Shown: positions 21,400 through 31,704, counted from the stretch's first letter. The stretch: DNA of 64,000 nt from Franconibacter helveticus LMG 23732 (GCF_000463115.2 NZ_AWFX01000057.1:45953-109952), one strand, 5' to 3'. The notes: a model not told the origin generated them from the letters alone. Translations and numbers: made by a program.

Positions 21400-22080
21400 A
21401 TGCTAACAATACCGGGGACATGTTGGCTATGCCGGATGCCGCTCGCCCGCCCGGGCTGGGGAGTGTGCTCGCGCTGCGCAAAGCATCTGCAACCCTCGCC
21501 GCATTGCCCGCAATGCGGTTTGCCGGCCGCGCATAGCCGTTTGCCGTGCGGGCGCTGCCTGCAAAAGCCGCCGCCGTGGCAGCGGCTGGTGTATGTCAGC
21601 GACTATGCCGCGCCGCTAAGCGGACTGGTTCACCGGCTTAAGTTTCAGCGCCAGACCGCGCTTGCTGCGTCGCTTGCGCGGCTGTTGCTGATTAACGTGC
21701 TACGGGAAAAAAGAACCGTCGGGCTGCCGCCGGTAGACAGCATCATCAGCGTGCCGCTGCATCGCCGCCGCGCATGGCGGCGCGGCTTTAACCAAAGCGC
21801 GCTGCTCGCAAAGCCGCTGGCGCGATGGCTTGGCTGCCGGTACGAGGCTCACGCCATCAGCCGGATACGCGAGACGGCTGTTCAGCACCGCCTCAGCGCC
21901 AGGCTTCGGCGCCGGAACCTCAAAAACGCTTTCCGGCTTGAATTGCCGGTCAGAGGACTCCATATCGTTATTGTGGATGATGTCGTCACGACCGGCAGTA
22001 CGGTCGCCCAAATCGCACGCCTGCTTTTGCAGCATGGCGCGGCGACTGTCCAGGTATGGTGCCTGTGTCGAACCTTGTAG
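21400..22080 (+). CDS. gntX: GntX/ComF-family phosphoribosyltransferase-like protein
   Basis: A 226-residue protein (E. coli 227) with an N-terminal zinc-ribbon-like set of cysteines (CWLC, CSRC, CPQC, CGRC) and a phosphoribosyltransferase-like domain ending in the PRPP loop VIVDDVVTTGST. It resembles the competence protein ComFC. In E. coli it is required, with HofQ and others, to use DNA as a carbon source, so it may act with the hof genes at the left of the window. The start at 21400 follows AAGGAGG and gives MLTIPGTCW; an upstream ATG at 21379 would add 7 unlike residues. Confidence 0.93.
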   Translation: MLTIPGTCWLCRMPLARPGWGVCSRCAKHLQPSPHCPQCGLPAAHSRLPCGRCLQKPPPWQRLVYVSDYAAPLSGLVHRLKFQRQTALAASLARLLLINVLREKRTVGLPPVDSIISVPLHRRRAWRRGFNQSALLAKPLARWLGCRYEAHAISRIRETAVQHRLSARLRRRNLKNAFRLELPVRGLHIVIVDDVVTTGSTVAQIARLLLQHGAATVQVWCLCRTL

Positions 22081-22138
22081 AGCCTCGATGATGGGCGTAT
22101 TATAACCGACTAAAATAGTCAACTATTAGGCCATTGTT

Positions 22139-22714
22139 ATGATCCGTATTTCCGATGCTGCCCAATCACACTTTGCCAAACTGCTGGCAAATCAGGAAGA
22201 AGGGACGCAAATTCGCGTTTTTGTTATTAATCCGGGTACGCCAAATGCCGAGTGCGGCGTTTCGTATTGCCCGCCAGACGCTGTGGAAGCAACGGACACT
22301 GCTTTGAAATTCGATCAGCTTACCGCGTATGTCGATGAGCTGAGCGCGCCGTATCTGGAAGATGCGGAAATCGACTTCGTGACCGACCAGCTCGGTTCTC
22401 AGCTGACGCTGAAAGCGCCTAACGCCAAAATGCGCAAAGTGTCCGACGACGCCCCGTTGATGGAGCGCGTCGAGTATCTGCTGCAATCGCAGATTAACCC
22501 GCAGCTTGCAGGCCACGGCGGGCGCGTCACGCTGATGGAAATCACTGACGAAGGCTACGCCATCCTGCAATTCGGCGGCGGTTGCAACGGTTGCTCCATG
22601 GTAGACGTGACGCTCAAAGAGGGTATCGAGAAGCAACTGCTGAATGAGTTCCCGGAACTGAAAGGCGTGCGCGACCTGACCGAGCACCAGCGCGGCGAAC
22701 ACTCTTACTACTAA
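22139..22714 (+). CDS. nfuA: Fe-S biogenesis protein NfuA
   Basis: A 191-residue carrier that receives [4Fe-4S] clusters and passes them to enzymes such as aconitase and lipoyl synthase, mainly under oxidative stress or iron shortage. The N-terminal degenerate A-type domain lacks the full cysteine set; the C-terminal Nfu domain has the CxxC at 149 and 152 ([12 protein letters not shown]). The sequence is nearly identical to E. coli NfuA. It ends a plus-strand pair with gntX. In E. coli gntT follows; here it is missing. Confidence 0.98.
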   Translation: MIRISDAAQSHFAKLLANQEEGTQIRVFVINPGTPNAECGVSYCPPDAVEATDTALKFDQLTAYVDELSAPYLEDAEIDFVTDQLGSQLTLKAPNAKMRKVSDDAPLMERVEYLLQSQINPQLAGHGGRVTLMEITDEGYAILQFGGGCNGCSMVDVTLKEGIEKQLLNEFPELKGVRDLTEHQRGEHSYY

Positions 22715-22799
22715 CCGGCAGCGTCCGGTTATAAAAATCCGCCTTCATAGAAGGCGGCATTGATTACGCCCAGGAAGGGCGTACCAAAACCCTTAAAAA

Positions 22800-22930
22800 G
22801 AAGTCTCTGCCAGTTCTGTGAGATTTAAATCCAAAGACAATAAGGCAGAGCCAAAACCAGTTGATGACCACGCCACAGGACGTGGTTTTCAGTTGGCAAT
22901 AAAAAAGCCCGCGTTGCGCGGGCTTTTTTT
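22800..22930 (+). ncRNA. Possible structured small RNA or nfuA 3' end
   Basis: Three hairpins in a row: a 7-pair stem CTCTGCC/GGCAGAG (22805-22811 with 22844-22850), a two-tier stem-loop (22857-22896) and the terminator at 22901-22930. The two-tier stem pairs ACCACG with CGTGGT inside CCAGTTGA with TCAGTTGG; the outer tier uses G-U wobbles. The layout, structured RNA ending in a strong U-tract, fits a small RNA or a processed 3' end of the nfuA transcript. I could not find a convincing promoter directly upstream. No protein frame is credible here. Confidence 0.35.
22901..22930. terminator. Bidirectional terminator between nfuA and malQ
   Basis: The inverted repeat AAAAAAGCCCGCG/CGCGGGCTTTTTT with a 3-base loop is flanked by A and T runs, so it can end transcripts from both sides. 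Confidence 0.92.
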
Positions 22931-25046
22931 ATTTGCTTTTCTTTGCCGGCGCATTCGCCAGCGCCGCTTTTTTCCGGCGATTATCGAGGTCTTTAATCAG
23001 TCGATTAACGTCGCCATCCGCGAACATTTGCTCCAGGCTTGTCGAGAGCTTACGCCGCCAGTTTTTATACTGGTAGCTCGTTCCCGGCACGTTTACCGGC
23101 TCTGCCATACCCAGCCAGTCCTCCGGCTGAAGACCAAGCAGTGCGCTATTGCTGTCGGCGATATAGCGCTGCAACCCCCGGTTTAGCGTGGCGGACATCG
23201 CCATTAACGAGGCTTTATGCCCGGTCCGCTTCGGTAAACAGCCATATTTATGCAGGCTGTCGAGCAGCCCCTGTTTCGCGCGCTCCCGGTCTTCATACAG
23301 ACCGCTGAGCACCTCTTCATCGGGGTAAAGGCCCAGGGTTTTGCCAAGCGTCAGGTCGCCGCTCTCCCAGTAGCCCCGCAGCGTCGGCAGGTCGTGCGTG
23401 GTGGCGACTGCCATCGACTGCACGGGCCAGGCTTTCGGCGCGCGGAACTGCTTCTCATGGTCATTCTCGAAATAGAGCACTTTATAGGAGTAGACCCCGG
23501 TGCTGCGCAGCTTGCCGACAATCTCCACCGGTACGGTGCCCAGATCTTCACCGATAACCATGCAGCGGTGACGCTGGCTTTCCAGCGCCAGGATAGCCAG
23601 CAGGTCATCTACCGGATAATGCACGTAGGCGCCTTTGTCTGCCGTTTCGCCATACGGGATCCACCACAGCCGCAGCATCGACATGACGTGGTCGATACGC
23701 AGCGCGCCGCAGTTCGTCATATTCGCCCGCAGCAGGTCGATATAGGGCTGATAAGCGCGCGCGGCGATGACATGCGGGTCCATCGGCGGCAGGCCCCAGT
23801 TTTGTCCGAGCGGCCCGAGGATATCCGGCGGCGCGCCAACAGAGGCTTTCAGGCAATAAAGCTCGCGGTCGCGCCAGGTTTCCGCCCCCCCTTCCGCCAC
23901 GCCGACGGCCAGGTCGCGGTAGAGACCAATCGGCATCTCGCGCTGCTGGCTGGTCTGCCAGCATTCGGCGAACTGCGTGTAAGCCAGCCATTGCAGCCAG
24001 AGGTAAAAATCCACCGCGTCGGCCTGCGTTTCGCAAAATGCTTTAACTTCGGCGCTGTTGATATCGCGACAGGCTTCCGGCCAGACCGGCCAGCCCCAGC
24101 GCATTTCATCTTCTTTGACCTGGGCTTCATGCAGCGCGTCAAAAGCTGCCTGCCAGTAGAGGCTCTCGCCCTGTTCCGCCACGAAACCGCGAAACGCAGC
24201 GGCTTGCTCGTCGTCCAGGCTGCGGGTGGAGAAACGCTTCCACGCCATGCGCAGCGCCGTGATTTTCAGCGCCGTAACGGAGGAATAATCCACCCACTGC
24301 GCGTCGCGCGCCGCCTTGAGCGTTTGCTGCGTGGTAGCAAGCCGCCACCAGGCCTGCGCCTCTTCGCTTAAGTGGAAATCCTCCACCGCGTTCACGTCGA
24401 TATAAATCACATTCAGCCAGCGACGCGAGGAAGGGCTATAGGGGCTGGCGCTTTCCGGGTTCGCCGGATAAAGCGCATGGATCGGGTTAAGGCCAATAAA
24501 CGCCCCGCCGCGATCGGCCACTTCCGCCAGCATGTTTTTCAGATCGCCGAAATCGCCGATGCCCCAGTTTTTCTCCGAGCGCAGCGTGTAAAGCTGCACG
24601 CAGGCGCCCCAGAGTTTTTTCCCCTCCAGCAACGGCTGCGGCTCAAAACAGCGCTTAGGCGCGATGATGACCCGACATTCCCAGCGCTTCTTCTGCCGCG
24701 TTAGCGTCAGGGTGTGATAGCCCAGCGGCAAACGCGCAGGCAGAGAAAGCGTTTCGCCGCCTTTCGCCTCGCCGCTGTGTTGCTGCCCCGTCTCGGTGAC
24801 AAGCTGCCACTGGTAGTCGCCTTTGCCTTCCAGAGAGAACTGCATCCGGCTGCCGCGGGTGAAGACTTTCACATTCGGCACTGGCGTCGCCGCCGGCTTT
24901 GTCGCGCCAGCGGCGGTCAGGTTCATTGCGTCCAGCAGACGCTGTTTGGTTTCAGCGCCAATAGCCTGCGGCTTGCCGTGCGCGTTGATGTAGTTCGCTG
25001 CAATGCCCGCCTCCAGGGCGGCATTATTCAGGCGCTTGCTCTCCAT
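22929..25046 (-). CDS. malQ: 4-alpha-glucanotransferase (amylomaltase)
   Basis: Cytoplasmic GH77 enzyme of 705 residues (E. coli 694) that disproportionates maltodextrins, releasing glucose and building longer chains for MalP. Catalytic-core motifs seen: LRIDHVMSMLRLWWIPYG (nucleophile Asp), IGEDLGTVP (acid/base Glu) and ATTHDLPTLRGYW (transition-state Asp). The C-terminus ends with a basic tail (KKAALANAPAKKSK). Second gene of malPQ, nine bases after malP, with ribosome site AAGGATAATTC before the ATG. Confidence 0.97.
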   Translation of the reverse strand: MESKRLNNAALEAGIAANYINAHGKPQAIGAETKQRLLDAMNLTAAGATKPAATPVPNVKVFTRGSRMQFSLEGKGDYQWQLVTETGQQHSGEAKGGETLSLPARLPLGYHTLTLTRQKKRWECRVIIAPKRCFEPQPLLEGKKLWGACVQLYTLRSEKNWGIGDFGDLKNMLAEVADRGGAFIGLNPIHALYPANPESASPYSPSSRRWLNVIYIDVNAVEDFHLSEEAQAWWRLATTQQTLKAARDAQWVDYSSVTALKITALRMAWKRFSTRSLDDEQAAAFRGFVAEQGESLYWQAAFDALHEAQVKEDEMRWGWPVWPEACRDINSAEVKAFCETQADAVDFYLWLQWLAYTQFAECWQTSQQREMPIGLYRDLAVGVAEGGAETWRDRELYCLKASVGAPPDILGPLGQNWGLPPMDPHVIAARAYQPYIDLLRANMTNCGALRIDHVMSMLRLWWIPYGETADKGAYVHYPVDDLLAILALESQRHRCMVIGEDLGTVPVEIVGKLRSTGVYSYKVLYFENDHEKQFRAPKAWPVQSMAVATTHDLPTLRGYWESGDLTLGKTLGLYPDEEVLSGLYEDRERAKQGLLDSLHKYGCLPKRTGHKASLMAMSATLNRGLQRYIADSNSALLGLQPEDWLGMAEPVNVPGTSYQYKNWRRKLSTSLEQMFADGDVNRLIKDLDNRRKKAALANAPAKKSK

Positions 25047-25055
25047 GAATTATCC

Positions 25056-27458
25056 TTAGCGTTTCGCCTGCCAGATACGTTGTTGATAATCGCGAATCGA
25101 CCGGTCCGAGCTGAACATGCCGCAACGCGCCGTGTTGAGTATAGCCGCGCGTGTCCAGGCTTCCTCATCACGATAAAGCACATCCACCGCCCGCTGCGCC
25201 TCAACATAGGCGTTAAAGTCCGCCATCACCAGATACGGGTCGCCGCCGTTTTTATCGAGGCTTCGCAGCATCAGATCGAAAGCCTGTTTGTCGCCGCCGC
25301 TGTAAATGCCCTTCTCCAGCTCTTTGAGCACCGCATCCAGCAGCTTGTCTTTCTTGCGCCACTTCACCGGGTCATAGCCTTTGGCTTTAATGGCTTTTAC
25401 CTCATCCACGGTATGGCCGAAGATAAAGATATTCTCTGCGCCCACCTGCTCGGCGATTTCCACATTAGCGCCATCGAGCGTGCCTACCGTCAGCGCGCCG
25501 TTTAGCGCAAGCTTCATATTGCCGGTGCCGGAAGCTTCTTTACCGGCGGTAGAAATCTGCTCGGAAAGATCCGCCGCCGGGATCATCATCTCAGCGACCG
25601 AGACGTTATAGTCTGGCAGGAAAACCACTTTCAGCTTATCGCCAACGAGCGGGTCGTTGTTGATCGCCTGCGCCACTTTATTAATAGCGAAGATGATGTT
25701 TTTCGCCAGGTAATACCCCGGCGCGGCTTTCGCGCCAAACAGGAAAACGCGCGGCACGCGGTCCGCCTGCGGGTTTTCGCGGATCTCTTTATAAAGCGCA
25801 AGAATGTGCAGCAGGTTGAGGTGCTGACGTTTGTATTCATGCAGGCGCTTAATCTGCACGTCGAACAGCGCGTTCGGGTTGATTTCAATGCCGGTGCGGG
25901 CCTTAACAAACGCCGCCAGACGAACTTTGTTTTCTTGCTTGATCGCGCGGTACGCCTTGCGAAAGGCTGCGTCGTCGGCATATTTTTCCAGGTCCGACAG
26001 CGCGTCGAGGTCGTTCACCCACTCTTTTTTCAGCGTCTTATCAATCAGCGCCGCCAGCGCCGGGTTGCACTGCTTGATCCAGCGGCGAGGGGTGATGCCA
26101 TTGGTCACGTTGTGGAATTTGTTCGGCCAGAGCTGGTGATATTCCGGGAAGAGATCTTTTACCACCAGTTCAGAGTGCAGCGCCGCCACGCCGTTAACCG
26201 CAAAGCCGCTGACCACGCACAGGTTCGCCATGCGCACCTGGTTATGGTGCACCACCGCCAGTTTTCCCCATACCGCGTCGTCATTCGGCCAGGTTTGCTG
26301 CACCTGCTTCTTAAAGCGTGCGTTAATCTCTTTGATTATCTGCATATGGCGCGGCAGCAGCGCGCGCACCAGACGTTCATCCCAGCATTCCAGCGCTTCC
26401 GGCATCAGGGTGTGGTTGGTATAGGCGAACGTTTTGCTGGTGATGGCCCAGGCGTCGTCCCAGCTCAGCTGGTGTTCGTCTATCAACACGCGCAGCAATT
26501 CAGGGATAGCGATAGTCGGGTGAGTATCGTTAAGTTGAATGACTTCGTAGTCTGCAAGCTCGTGCAGCTTGCGTCCCGCCAGATGATGACGGCGCAGGAT
26601 ATCCGCGACCGAACAGGCGCACTGGAAATATTGCTGCATCAGGCGCAGCTTTTTACCCGCCAGATGGTTGTCGTTCGGATAAAGCACTTTTGTGAGTTTG
26701 TCGGCGTCGATGCCCTGCTGCTCGGCTTTCAGGAAATCGCCGTCGTTAAAACGGGTAAGATCAAACGGCTGCGCGTGCGTCGCCTGCCACAGACGCAGCG
26801 GCTGAGCCACGCCGTTACGATAGCCGATGACCGGTAAATCCCACGCTTGTCCGGTAATGGTAAAACCGGGCACCCAGCGCAGCGTTTTCCCCTCTTTCAC
26901 CACCTTGCCGCCAATGCCCACCCGCACATCCAGCTGCTCGTTGTGGCGAAACCACGGATAGCTGCCGCGATGCCAGTCGTCCGGCGCTTCCATCTGTTTA
27001 CCGTCGTCAAAAGACTGGCGGAACAGGCCGTACTGGTAGTTCAGGCCATAACCTGTAGCAGCCTGGCCGACTGTCGCCATGGAGTCCAGGAAACAGGCGG
27101 CAAGACGCCCCAGGCCACCGTTGCCGAGCGCCGGGTCTGTCTCTTCTTCCAGCAAGTCGCTCAGGTTAACGCCATGATGCTGAAGCATTTCCGTTACCGG
27201 CTGATACCAGCCGAGGTTGAGCAGATTGTTGCCGGTAAGCCGGCCAATCAGAAACTCCATGGAGATATAGTTAACGTGGCGTTGCCCGGATGAATGGCTT
27301 ACTGCTGGCTGAGCGGCAAGCATTTCCGCCAGCGCGCCGCTGACTGCGTGCCACCACTGGCGCGTGGTCATTTCTTTTGCGCAGGTTAAACCAAAATGCT
27401 GCCATTGACGCGTCAGGGCTGCCTGAAATTGTTCTTCATTAAAAGTGGGCTGTGACAT
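25056..27458 (-). CDS. malP: Maltodextrin phosphorylase
   Basis: GT35 phosphorylase of 800 residues (E. coli 797) that splits glucose 1-phosphate from maltodextrins. The pyridoxal-phosphate lysine lies in [19 protein letters not shown]. The glycine-rich [15 protein letters not shown] and phosphate-site residues are also present. It resembles GlgP at 36378-38825 but starts and ends differently, as in E. coli. First gene of the MalT-activated malPQ operon, divergent from malT. Confidence 0.97.
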   Translation of the reverse strand: MSQPTFNEEQFQAALTRQWQHFGLTCAKEMTTRQWWHAVSGALAEMLAAQPAVSHSSGQRHVNYISMEFLIGRLTGNNLLNLGWYQPVTEMLQHHGVNLSDLLEEETDPALGNGGLGRLAACFLDSMATVGQAATGYGLNYQYGLFRQSFDDGKQMEAPDDWHRGSYPWFRHNEQLDVRVGIGGKVVKEGKTLRWVPGFTITGQAWDLPVIGYRNGVAQPLRLWQATHAQPFDLTRFNDGDFLKAEQQGIDADKLTKVLYPNDNHLAGKKLRLMQQYFQCACSVADILRRHHLAGRKLHELADYEVIQLNDTHPTIAIPELLRVLIDEHQLSWDDAWAITSKTFAYTNHTLMPEALECWDERLVRALLPRHMQIIKEINARFKKQVQQTWPNDDAVWGKLAVVHHNQVRMANLCVVSGFAVNGVAALHSELVVKDLFPEYHQLWPNKFHNVTNGITPRRWIKQCNPALAALIDKTLKKEWVNDLDALSDLEKYADDAAFRKAYRAIKQENKVRLAAFVKARTGIEINPNALFDVQIKRLHEYKRQHLNLLHILALYKEIRENPQADRVPRVFLFGAKAAPGYYLAKNIIFAINKVAQAINNDPLVGDKLKVVFLPDYNVSVAEMMIPAADLSEQISTAGKEASGTGNMKLALNGALTVGTLDGANVEIAEQVGAENIFIFGHTVDEVKAIKAKGYDPVKWRKKDKLLDAVLKELEKGIYSGGDKQAFDLMLRSLDKNGGDPYLVMADFNAYVEAQRAVDVLYRDEEAWTRAAILNTARCGMFSSDRSIRDYQQRIWQAKR

Positions 27459-27526
27459 AGGGAATCGGATCCTGTAGCAAAATAAACATCATTTTTTAAT
27501 AGTGTGCCGCGCCCCCTGGCTGACTT

Positions 27527-27572
27527 CCTCATCCTGCCAGGTATTAGACGGGGAGGAGTAGCGGGGAGTAGC
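27527..27572. promoter_or_regulatory. MalT boxes of the malPQ promoter
   Basis: Three matches to the MalT box (GGGGAKGAGG): GGGGAGGAGT at 27550-27559 and GGGGAGTAGC at 27563-27572 in direct repeat 13 bases apart, and CAGGATGAGG on the minus strand at 27527-27536. A pair of direct repeats plus a nearer single box is the usual arrangement for MalT activation. They lie 70-115 bases upstream of malP. Confidence 0.7.
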
Positions 27573-27578
27573 AAAAAG

Positions 27579-27594
27579 TGTGATCGACGGCACT
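27579..27594. promoter_or_regulatory. Possible CRP site at the malPQ promoter
   Basis: TGTGA-N6-GCACT: a perfect left half and a degenerate right half of the CRP consensus, just beyond the MalT boxes. CRP acts on some mal promoters directly and on malPQ chiefly through malT, so its role here is uncertain. Confidence 0.35.
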
Positions 27595-27987
27595 CAAAGC
27601 GGGCGTTTCCTGCGAAAAGGCGTGCCCGCCATCACTTCAGTAATGTCGGAAATAATCGCTTTTTTAACCGGGCGCCCGCGCCCATTTTTAGGGTTGTAAA
27701 CGGCAAAAATAGACCTAAAAAATGTCATCTTTATTTTTATGAAATAACGTTCTGAAAAGTAATTAATCATCGGAAATAATTACTCATTAATTAAAATAAA
27801 TACGCGTCTGCGTTCACCTGGCTGATTATTGCTTATTTTTGCATCAGTAAATACGCAAATAATAGTAATTTAGCTGCGTAAACATTTTATCAGCTCGCGA
27901 TTTTTCAGCCGCACGATCGGGCGCCAGCCCGCGCCAGCCGCCGCTTTCCTGCCAGCGAATGAAAATGACGCGTTTAATAAATAGAAG

Positions 27988-28064
27988 TGTGACAGAGAGC
28001 AACTTTAGGCTCACGGAATACGGACATAACTTGCAATAAACCGCGTTCTGAACGACCTTATAAT
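27988..28064 (+). promoter_or_regulatory. malT: malT promoter with CRP site
   Basis: TGTGACAGAGAGCAACTTTA (from 27988) matches the E. coli malT CRP site, which begins TGTGACACAGTGCAA. About 70 bases on is a perfect -10, TATAAT at 28059-28064, in the context CCTTATAATC as in E. coli. No good -35 is seen, as expected for a CRP-dependent promoter. This predicts catabolite repression of malT and hence of malPQ. Confidence 0.85.
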
Positions 28065-28132
28065 CAGCATTAATTACGAGGCACAAAAAAAATCCCTATT
28101 CCTCCTGATTCCTGCACAGTGAAGTGACCACT

Positions 28133-30838
28133 ATGTTGATACCGTCTAAATTAAGTCGCCCGGTTCGTCTGGAGCACACCGTAGTCCGCGACCGTCTGCT
28201 GGCGAAATTATCAGGCGCCAATAATTATCGTCTGGCGCTGATAACAAGTCCGGCCGGGTACGGTAAAACGACGCTGGTTTCGCAATGGGCCGCAGGCAAA
28301 AACGAGCTGGGCTGGTATTCGCTTGATGAAGGCGATAATCAGCAAGAACGTTTCGCCAGCTACCTTATCGCCGCCGTGCAACAGGCGACAGGCGGACACT
28401 GTGTCAGCAGCGAGGTCATGGCGCAAAAGCGTCAGTACGCCAGCCTTTCATCGCTTTTCTCGCAGCTTTTTATCGAGCTGGCGCAATGGGATCGCCCGCT
28501 GTACCTGGTCATTGATGATTACCATCTCATTTCTAACCCGGTCATACATGAAGCGATGCGCTTTTTCCTGCGCCATCAGCCGGAAAACCTGACGCTGGTC
28601 GTCCTTTCGCGCAACCTGCCCCAGCTTGGCATTGCGAACCTGCGGGTGCGCGATCAACTGCTGGAGATCGGCAGCCAGCAACTCGCCTTTACCCATCAGG
28701 AAGCAAAACAGTTTTTCGACTGTCGTCTGAACTCGCCTATCGAGCCTGCCGAAAGCAGCCGCCTGTGCGATGACGTGGCGGGCTGGGCAACCGCTTTGCA
28801 GCTTATTGCGCTTTCCGCGCGCCAGAGCGCCAGCTCCGCGCACCATTCAGCGCGTCGGCTGGCGGGCATTAACGCCTCTCATCTTTCCGATTACCTGGTG
28901 GATGAAGTTCTCGATAATGTCGACGTTAATACGCGTCAGTTTTTGCTTAAAAGCTCCTTGTTGCGCTCTATGAACGACGCGCTGATAGTGCGCGTAACGG
29001 GTGAAGAAAACGGCCAGATGCGGCTTGAAGAGATTGAACGCCAGGGGCTGTTTTTACAGCGCATGGACGACTCCGGCGAATGGTTCAGCTATCATCCGCT
29101 GTTCGGCAGCTTTCTACGCCAGCGCTGCCAGTGGGAGCTGGCCACAGAGTTGCCGGATATCCACCGCGCGGCGGCGGAAAGCTGGATGGCGCAGGGCTTT
29201 CCAAGCGAAGCGATCCACCACGCGCTGGCCGCCGGCGATTCCCGCATGCTGCGCGATATTCTGCTTAATCATGCCTGGGGGTTGTTTAACCACAGCGAGC
29301 TGGCCTTGCTGGAAGAGTCGCTAAAAGCGCTGCCGTGGGAGAGCCTGCTCGCCAATCCAAAACTGGTTCTGCTGCAAGCCTGGCTGATGCAAAGCCAGCA
29401 CCGCTACAGCGAAGTGAACACCTTGCTGGCGCGCGCTGAGCAAGAGATGCAGGAGGCGATGGACGAGACGCTGCATGGCGAATTTAACGCTCTGCGCGCC
29501 CAGGTGGCCATCAACGACGGCGACCCGGAAGAGGCAGAAAGGCTCGCGATGATCGCCCTTGATACTCTGCCGCTGGCAAGCTTTTACAGCCGCATCGTGG
29601 CAACCTCGGTGCATGGCGAAGTGCTGCATTGCAAAGGCGAACTGACTAAGTCGCTCTCCACAATGCAGCAAACAGAGCAGATGGCGCGCCGCCACGATGT
29701 CTGGCATTACGCGCTCTGGAGTCTTATTCAACAAAGCGAAATCCTTTTCGCCCAGGGCTTTTTGCAGGCCGCATGGGAAACGCAGGACAAAGCGTTCACG
29801 CTTATCCGCGAACAGCACCTTGAGCAATTGCCGCTGCATGAATTTTTGCTGCGCATTCGCGCGCAGCTGCTGTGGGCCTGGTCGCGCCTTGATGAAGCCG
29901 AAGCGTCAGCGCGCATGGGCATGGAAGTGCTTTCAGGCTATCAGCCCCAGCAACAGTTGCAGTGTCTGGCGTTACTGGTGCAGTGCTCTCTGGCGCGCGG
30001 GGATCTGGACAATGCCCGCAGTCACCTGAACCGTCTGGAAAACCTGCTCGGCAACGGGCCTTATCACTCCGACTGGGTTTCCAATGCTGATAAAGTCCGC
30101 GTGATTTACTGGCAAATGACGGGCGATAAAAAATCCGCCGCTAACTGGCTGCGCCAGACGCCGAAACCCGCTTTCGCGAATAACCATTTCCTGCAAAGCC
30201 AGTGGCGCAATATCGCCCGCGTGCAAATTTTGCTGGGCGATTACGACCCGGCGGAAATGGTGCTGGAGGAGTTAAACGAAAACGCGCGCAGCCTGCGGCT
30301 GATGAGCGACACTAACCGCAACCTGCTGCTGCTTAACCAGCTTTACTGGCAGGCGGGACGCAAGAGCGACGCCCAGCGGGTGCTGATGGAGGCGCTGACG
30401 CTTGCTAACCGCACCGGCTTCATCAGCCACTTTGTGATTGAAGGCGAAGCGATGGCGCAGCAGCTTCGCCAGCTGATCCAGCTCAATACGCTGCCGGAGC
30501 TGGAGCAGCATCGCGCGCAGCGCATTCTGCGCGAAATTAACCAGCACCATCGCCACAAGTTCGCCCATTTCGACGAAAATTTCGTGAACCGGCTGCTTAC
30601 GCATCCGGAAGTGCCGGAGCTTATCCGCACCAGCCCGCTCACCCAGCGTGAATGGCAAGTGCTGGGGCTGATTTACTCGGGCTACAGCAATGACCAGATA
30701 GCCGGCGAGCTGGCGGTGGCGGCCACCACCATCAAAACGCATATCCGCAATCTTTATCAGAAGCTTGGCGTAGCGCACCGTCAGGACGCGGTACAGCATG
30801 CGCAGCAATTGTTGAAGATGATGGGGTATGGCGTTTAA
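28133..30838 (+). CDS. malT: MalT, ATP-dependent activator of the maltose regulon
   Basis: A 901-residue STAND-class regulator, the same length as in E. coli. It binds maltotriose and ATP, oligomerises and activates mal promoters. The N-terminal NTPase domain has Walker [11 protein letters not shown] (about residue 32) and Walker [13 protein letters not shown] winged-helix region and the sugar-binding TPR-like repeats follow. The C-terminal LuxR-type helix-turn-helix contains [20 protein letters not shown] and [18 protein letters not shown] chose the ATG at 28133 ([11 protein letters not shown]) over a GTG at 28124. It converges on glpR about 80 bases on; rtcBA and rtcR, which lie here in E. 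coli, are absent. Confidence 0.98.
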   Translation: MLIPSKLSRPVRLEHTVVRDRLLAKLSGANNYRLALITSPAGYGKTTLVSQWAAGKNELGWYSLDEGDNQQERFASYLIAAVQQATGGHCVSSEVMAQKRQYASLSSLFSQLFIELAQWDRPLYLVIDDYHLISNPVIHEAMRFFLRHQPENLTLVVLSRNLPQLGIANLRVRDQLLEIGSQQLAFTHQEAKQFFDCRLNSPIEPAESSRLCDDVAGWATALQLIALSARQSASSAHHSARRLAGINASHLSDYLVDEVLDNVDVNTRQFLLKSSLLRSMNDALIVRVTGEENGQMRLEEIERQGLFLQRMDDSGEWFSYHPLFGSFLRQRCQWELATELPDIHRAAAESWMAQGFPSEAIHHALAAGDSRMLRDILLNHAWGLFNHSELALLEESLKALPWESLLANPKLVLLQAWLMQSQHRYSEVNTLLARAEQEMQEAMDETLHGEFNALRAQVAINDGDPEEAERLAMIALDTLPLASFYSRIVATSVHGEVLHCKGELTKSLSTMQQTEQMARRHDVWHYALWSLIQQSEILFAQGFLQAAWETQDKAFTLIREQHLEQLPLHEFLLRIRAQLLWAWSRLDEAEASARMGMEVLSGYQPQQQLQCLALLVQCSLARGDLDNARSHLNRLENLLGNGPYHSDWVSNADKVRVIYWQMTGDKKSAANWLRQTPKPAFANNHFLQSQWRNIARVQILLGDYDPAEMVLEELNENARSLRLMSDTNRNLLLLNQLYWQAGRKSDAQRVLMEALTLANRTGFISHFVIEGEAMAQQLRQLIQLNTLPELEQHRAQRILREINQHHRHKFAHFDENFVNRLLTHPEVPELIRTSPLTQREWQVLGLIYSGYSNDQIAGELAVAATTIKTHIRNLYQKLGVAHRQDAVQHAQQLLKMMGYGV

Positions 30839-30919
30839 AGGTAGCCCTGCGGCGTAGCGAAAAGGCGGGTGGCGCTGCGCTGACCCACTCTGTATCAGCG
30901 CGGCGCGCTTACTTCATCT

Positions 30920-31678
30920 TCAGCACAACTCCAGTTGCACATTGTTCTCGCTAATCACTTTCATGACTCCCGCAGGCGGCATCACGTCGGTGTATACCGC
31001 ATCCACAAGATTAATGCTGCCGAGGTTGACCATCGCGTTACGGCCGAATTTCGAGTGATCGACGACCAGCATTACGTGGCGGGAGTTTTCAATAATGGCG
31101 CGCTTGGTGCGCACCTCATGGTAGTCAAACTCCAGCAGCGAGCCGTCGCTGTCGATGCCGCTGATGCCGAGAATGCCGAAGTCGAGCCGGAACTGAGAAA
31201 TAAAGTCGAGCGTCGCTTCGCCAATAATGCCGCCGTCGCGGCTGCGCAGTTCGCCGCCTGCGAGGATAATACGGAAGTCCTCTTTCACCATCAGCGTGTT
31301 CGCCACGTTAAGGTTGTTGGTCACAATCCGCAGGTTGCTGTGGTCGAGCAGCGCATGGGCTACCGCTTCAGGGGTGGTGCCAATATCAATAAACAGCGTG
31401 GCGCCGTTGGGTATTTGGCTCGCTACACGGTGGGCGATACGCTCTTTTTCCGCCGTCTGCGTCGCTTTGCGGTCGTGCCAGGGGGTATTGACCGAACTGG
31501 AAGGCAGCGCCGCGCCGCCGTGGTGGCGCAGGATCATGTTTTGATCGGCCAGATCGTTTAAGTCGCGGCGAATTGTCTGCGGGCTGACAGCAAACTGCTC
31601 CACCAGCTCCTCAGTGCTGACATAGCCCTGCTTTTTCACCAGTTCGATAATCGCATCATGACGTTGTGTTTGCTTCAC
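30920..31678 (-). CDS. glpR: Glycerol-3-phosphate regulon repressor GlpR (intact)
   Basis: DeoR-family repressor of 252 residues, full length, released from DNA by glycerol 3-phosphate. The N-terminal helix-turn-helix is STEELVEQFAVSPQTIRRDL; the C-terminal sensor domain includes TLFIDIGTTPEAVAHAL and LRSRDGGIIGEATLDF. The MG1655 strain of E. coli carries a frameshifted glpR, but here the frame is open throughout. Last gene of glpEGR, with glpG 26 bases upstream. Confidence 0.97.
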   Translation of the reverse strand: MKQTQRHDAIIELVKKQGYVSTEELVEQFAVSPQTIRRDLNDLADQNMILRHHGGAALPSSSVNTPWHDRKATQTAEKERIAHRVASQIPNGATLFIDIGTTPEAVAHALLDHSNLRIVTNNLNVANTLMVKEDFRIILAGGELRSRDGGIIGEATLDFISQFRLDFGILGISGIDSDGSLLEFDYHEVRTKRAIIENSRHVMLVVDHSKFGRNAMVNLGSINLVDAVYTDVMPPAGVMKVISENNVQLELC

Positions 31679-31704
31679 ACTCTTCTCCTGAAGTATCCCC
31701 GGAT

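Larger units (their letters stand above)
27459..28132. promoter_or_regulatory. malP-malT divergent control region
   Basis: 674 bases with no credible gene. The malP-proximal part holds MalT boxes and a possible CRP site; the malT-proximal part holds a promoter close to that of E. coli (each listed separately). The middle (about 27700-27850) is strongly A+T-rich and has no assigned function. malT has no clear Shine-Dalgarno before its ATG; E. coli malT is likewise poorly translated. Confidence 0.6.

Noticed and set aside
23250-24371. A 373-codon open frame antisense to malQ, with others antisense to malP (25806-26837), glgP (37503-38654), glpD (33504-34589) and glgB (43628-44620)
   Set aside because: All lie fully inside well-identified genes, have Arg/His/Gln-rich products and no independent promoters or ribosome sites.
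27504-27755. An 83-codon frame in the malP-malT spacer
   Set aside because: It covers the MalT boxes and the CRP site and its product is basic and unordered; control DNA is the better reading.
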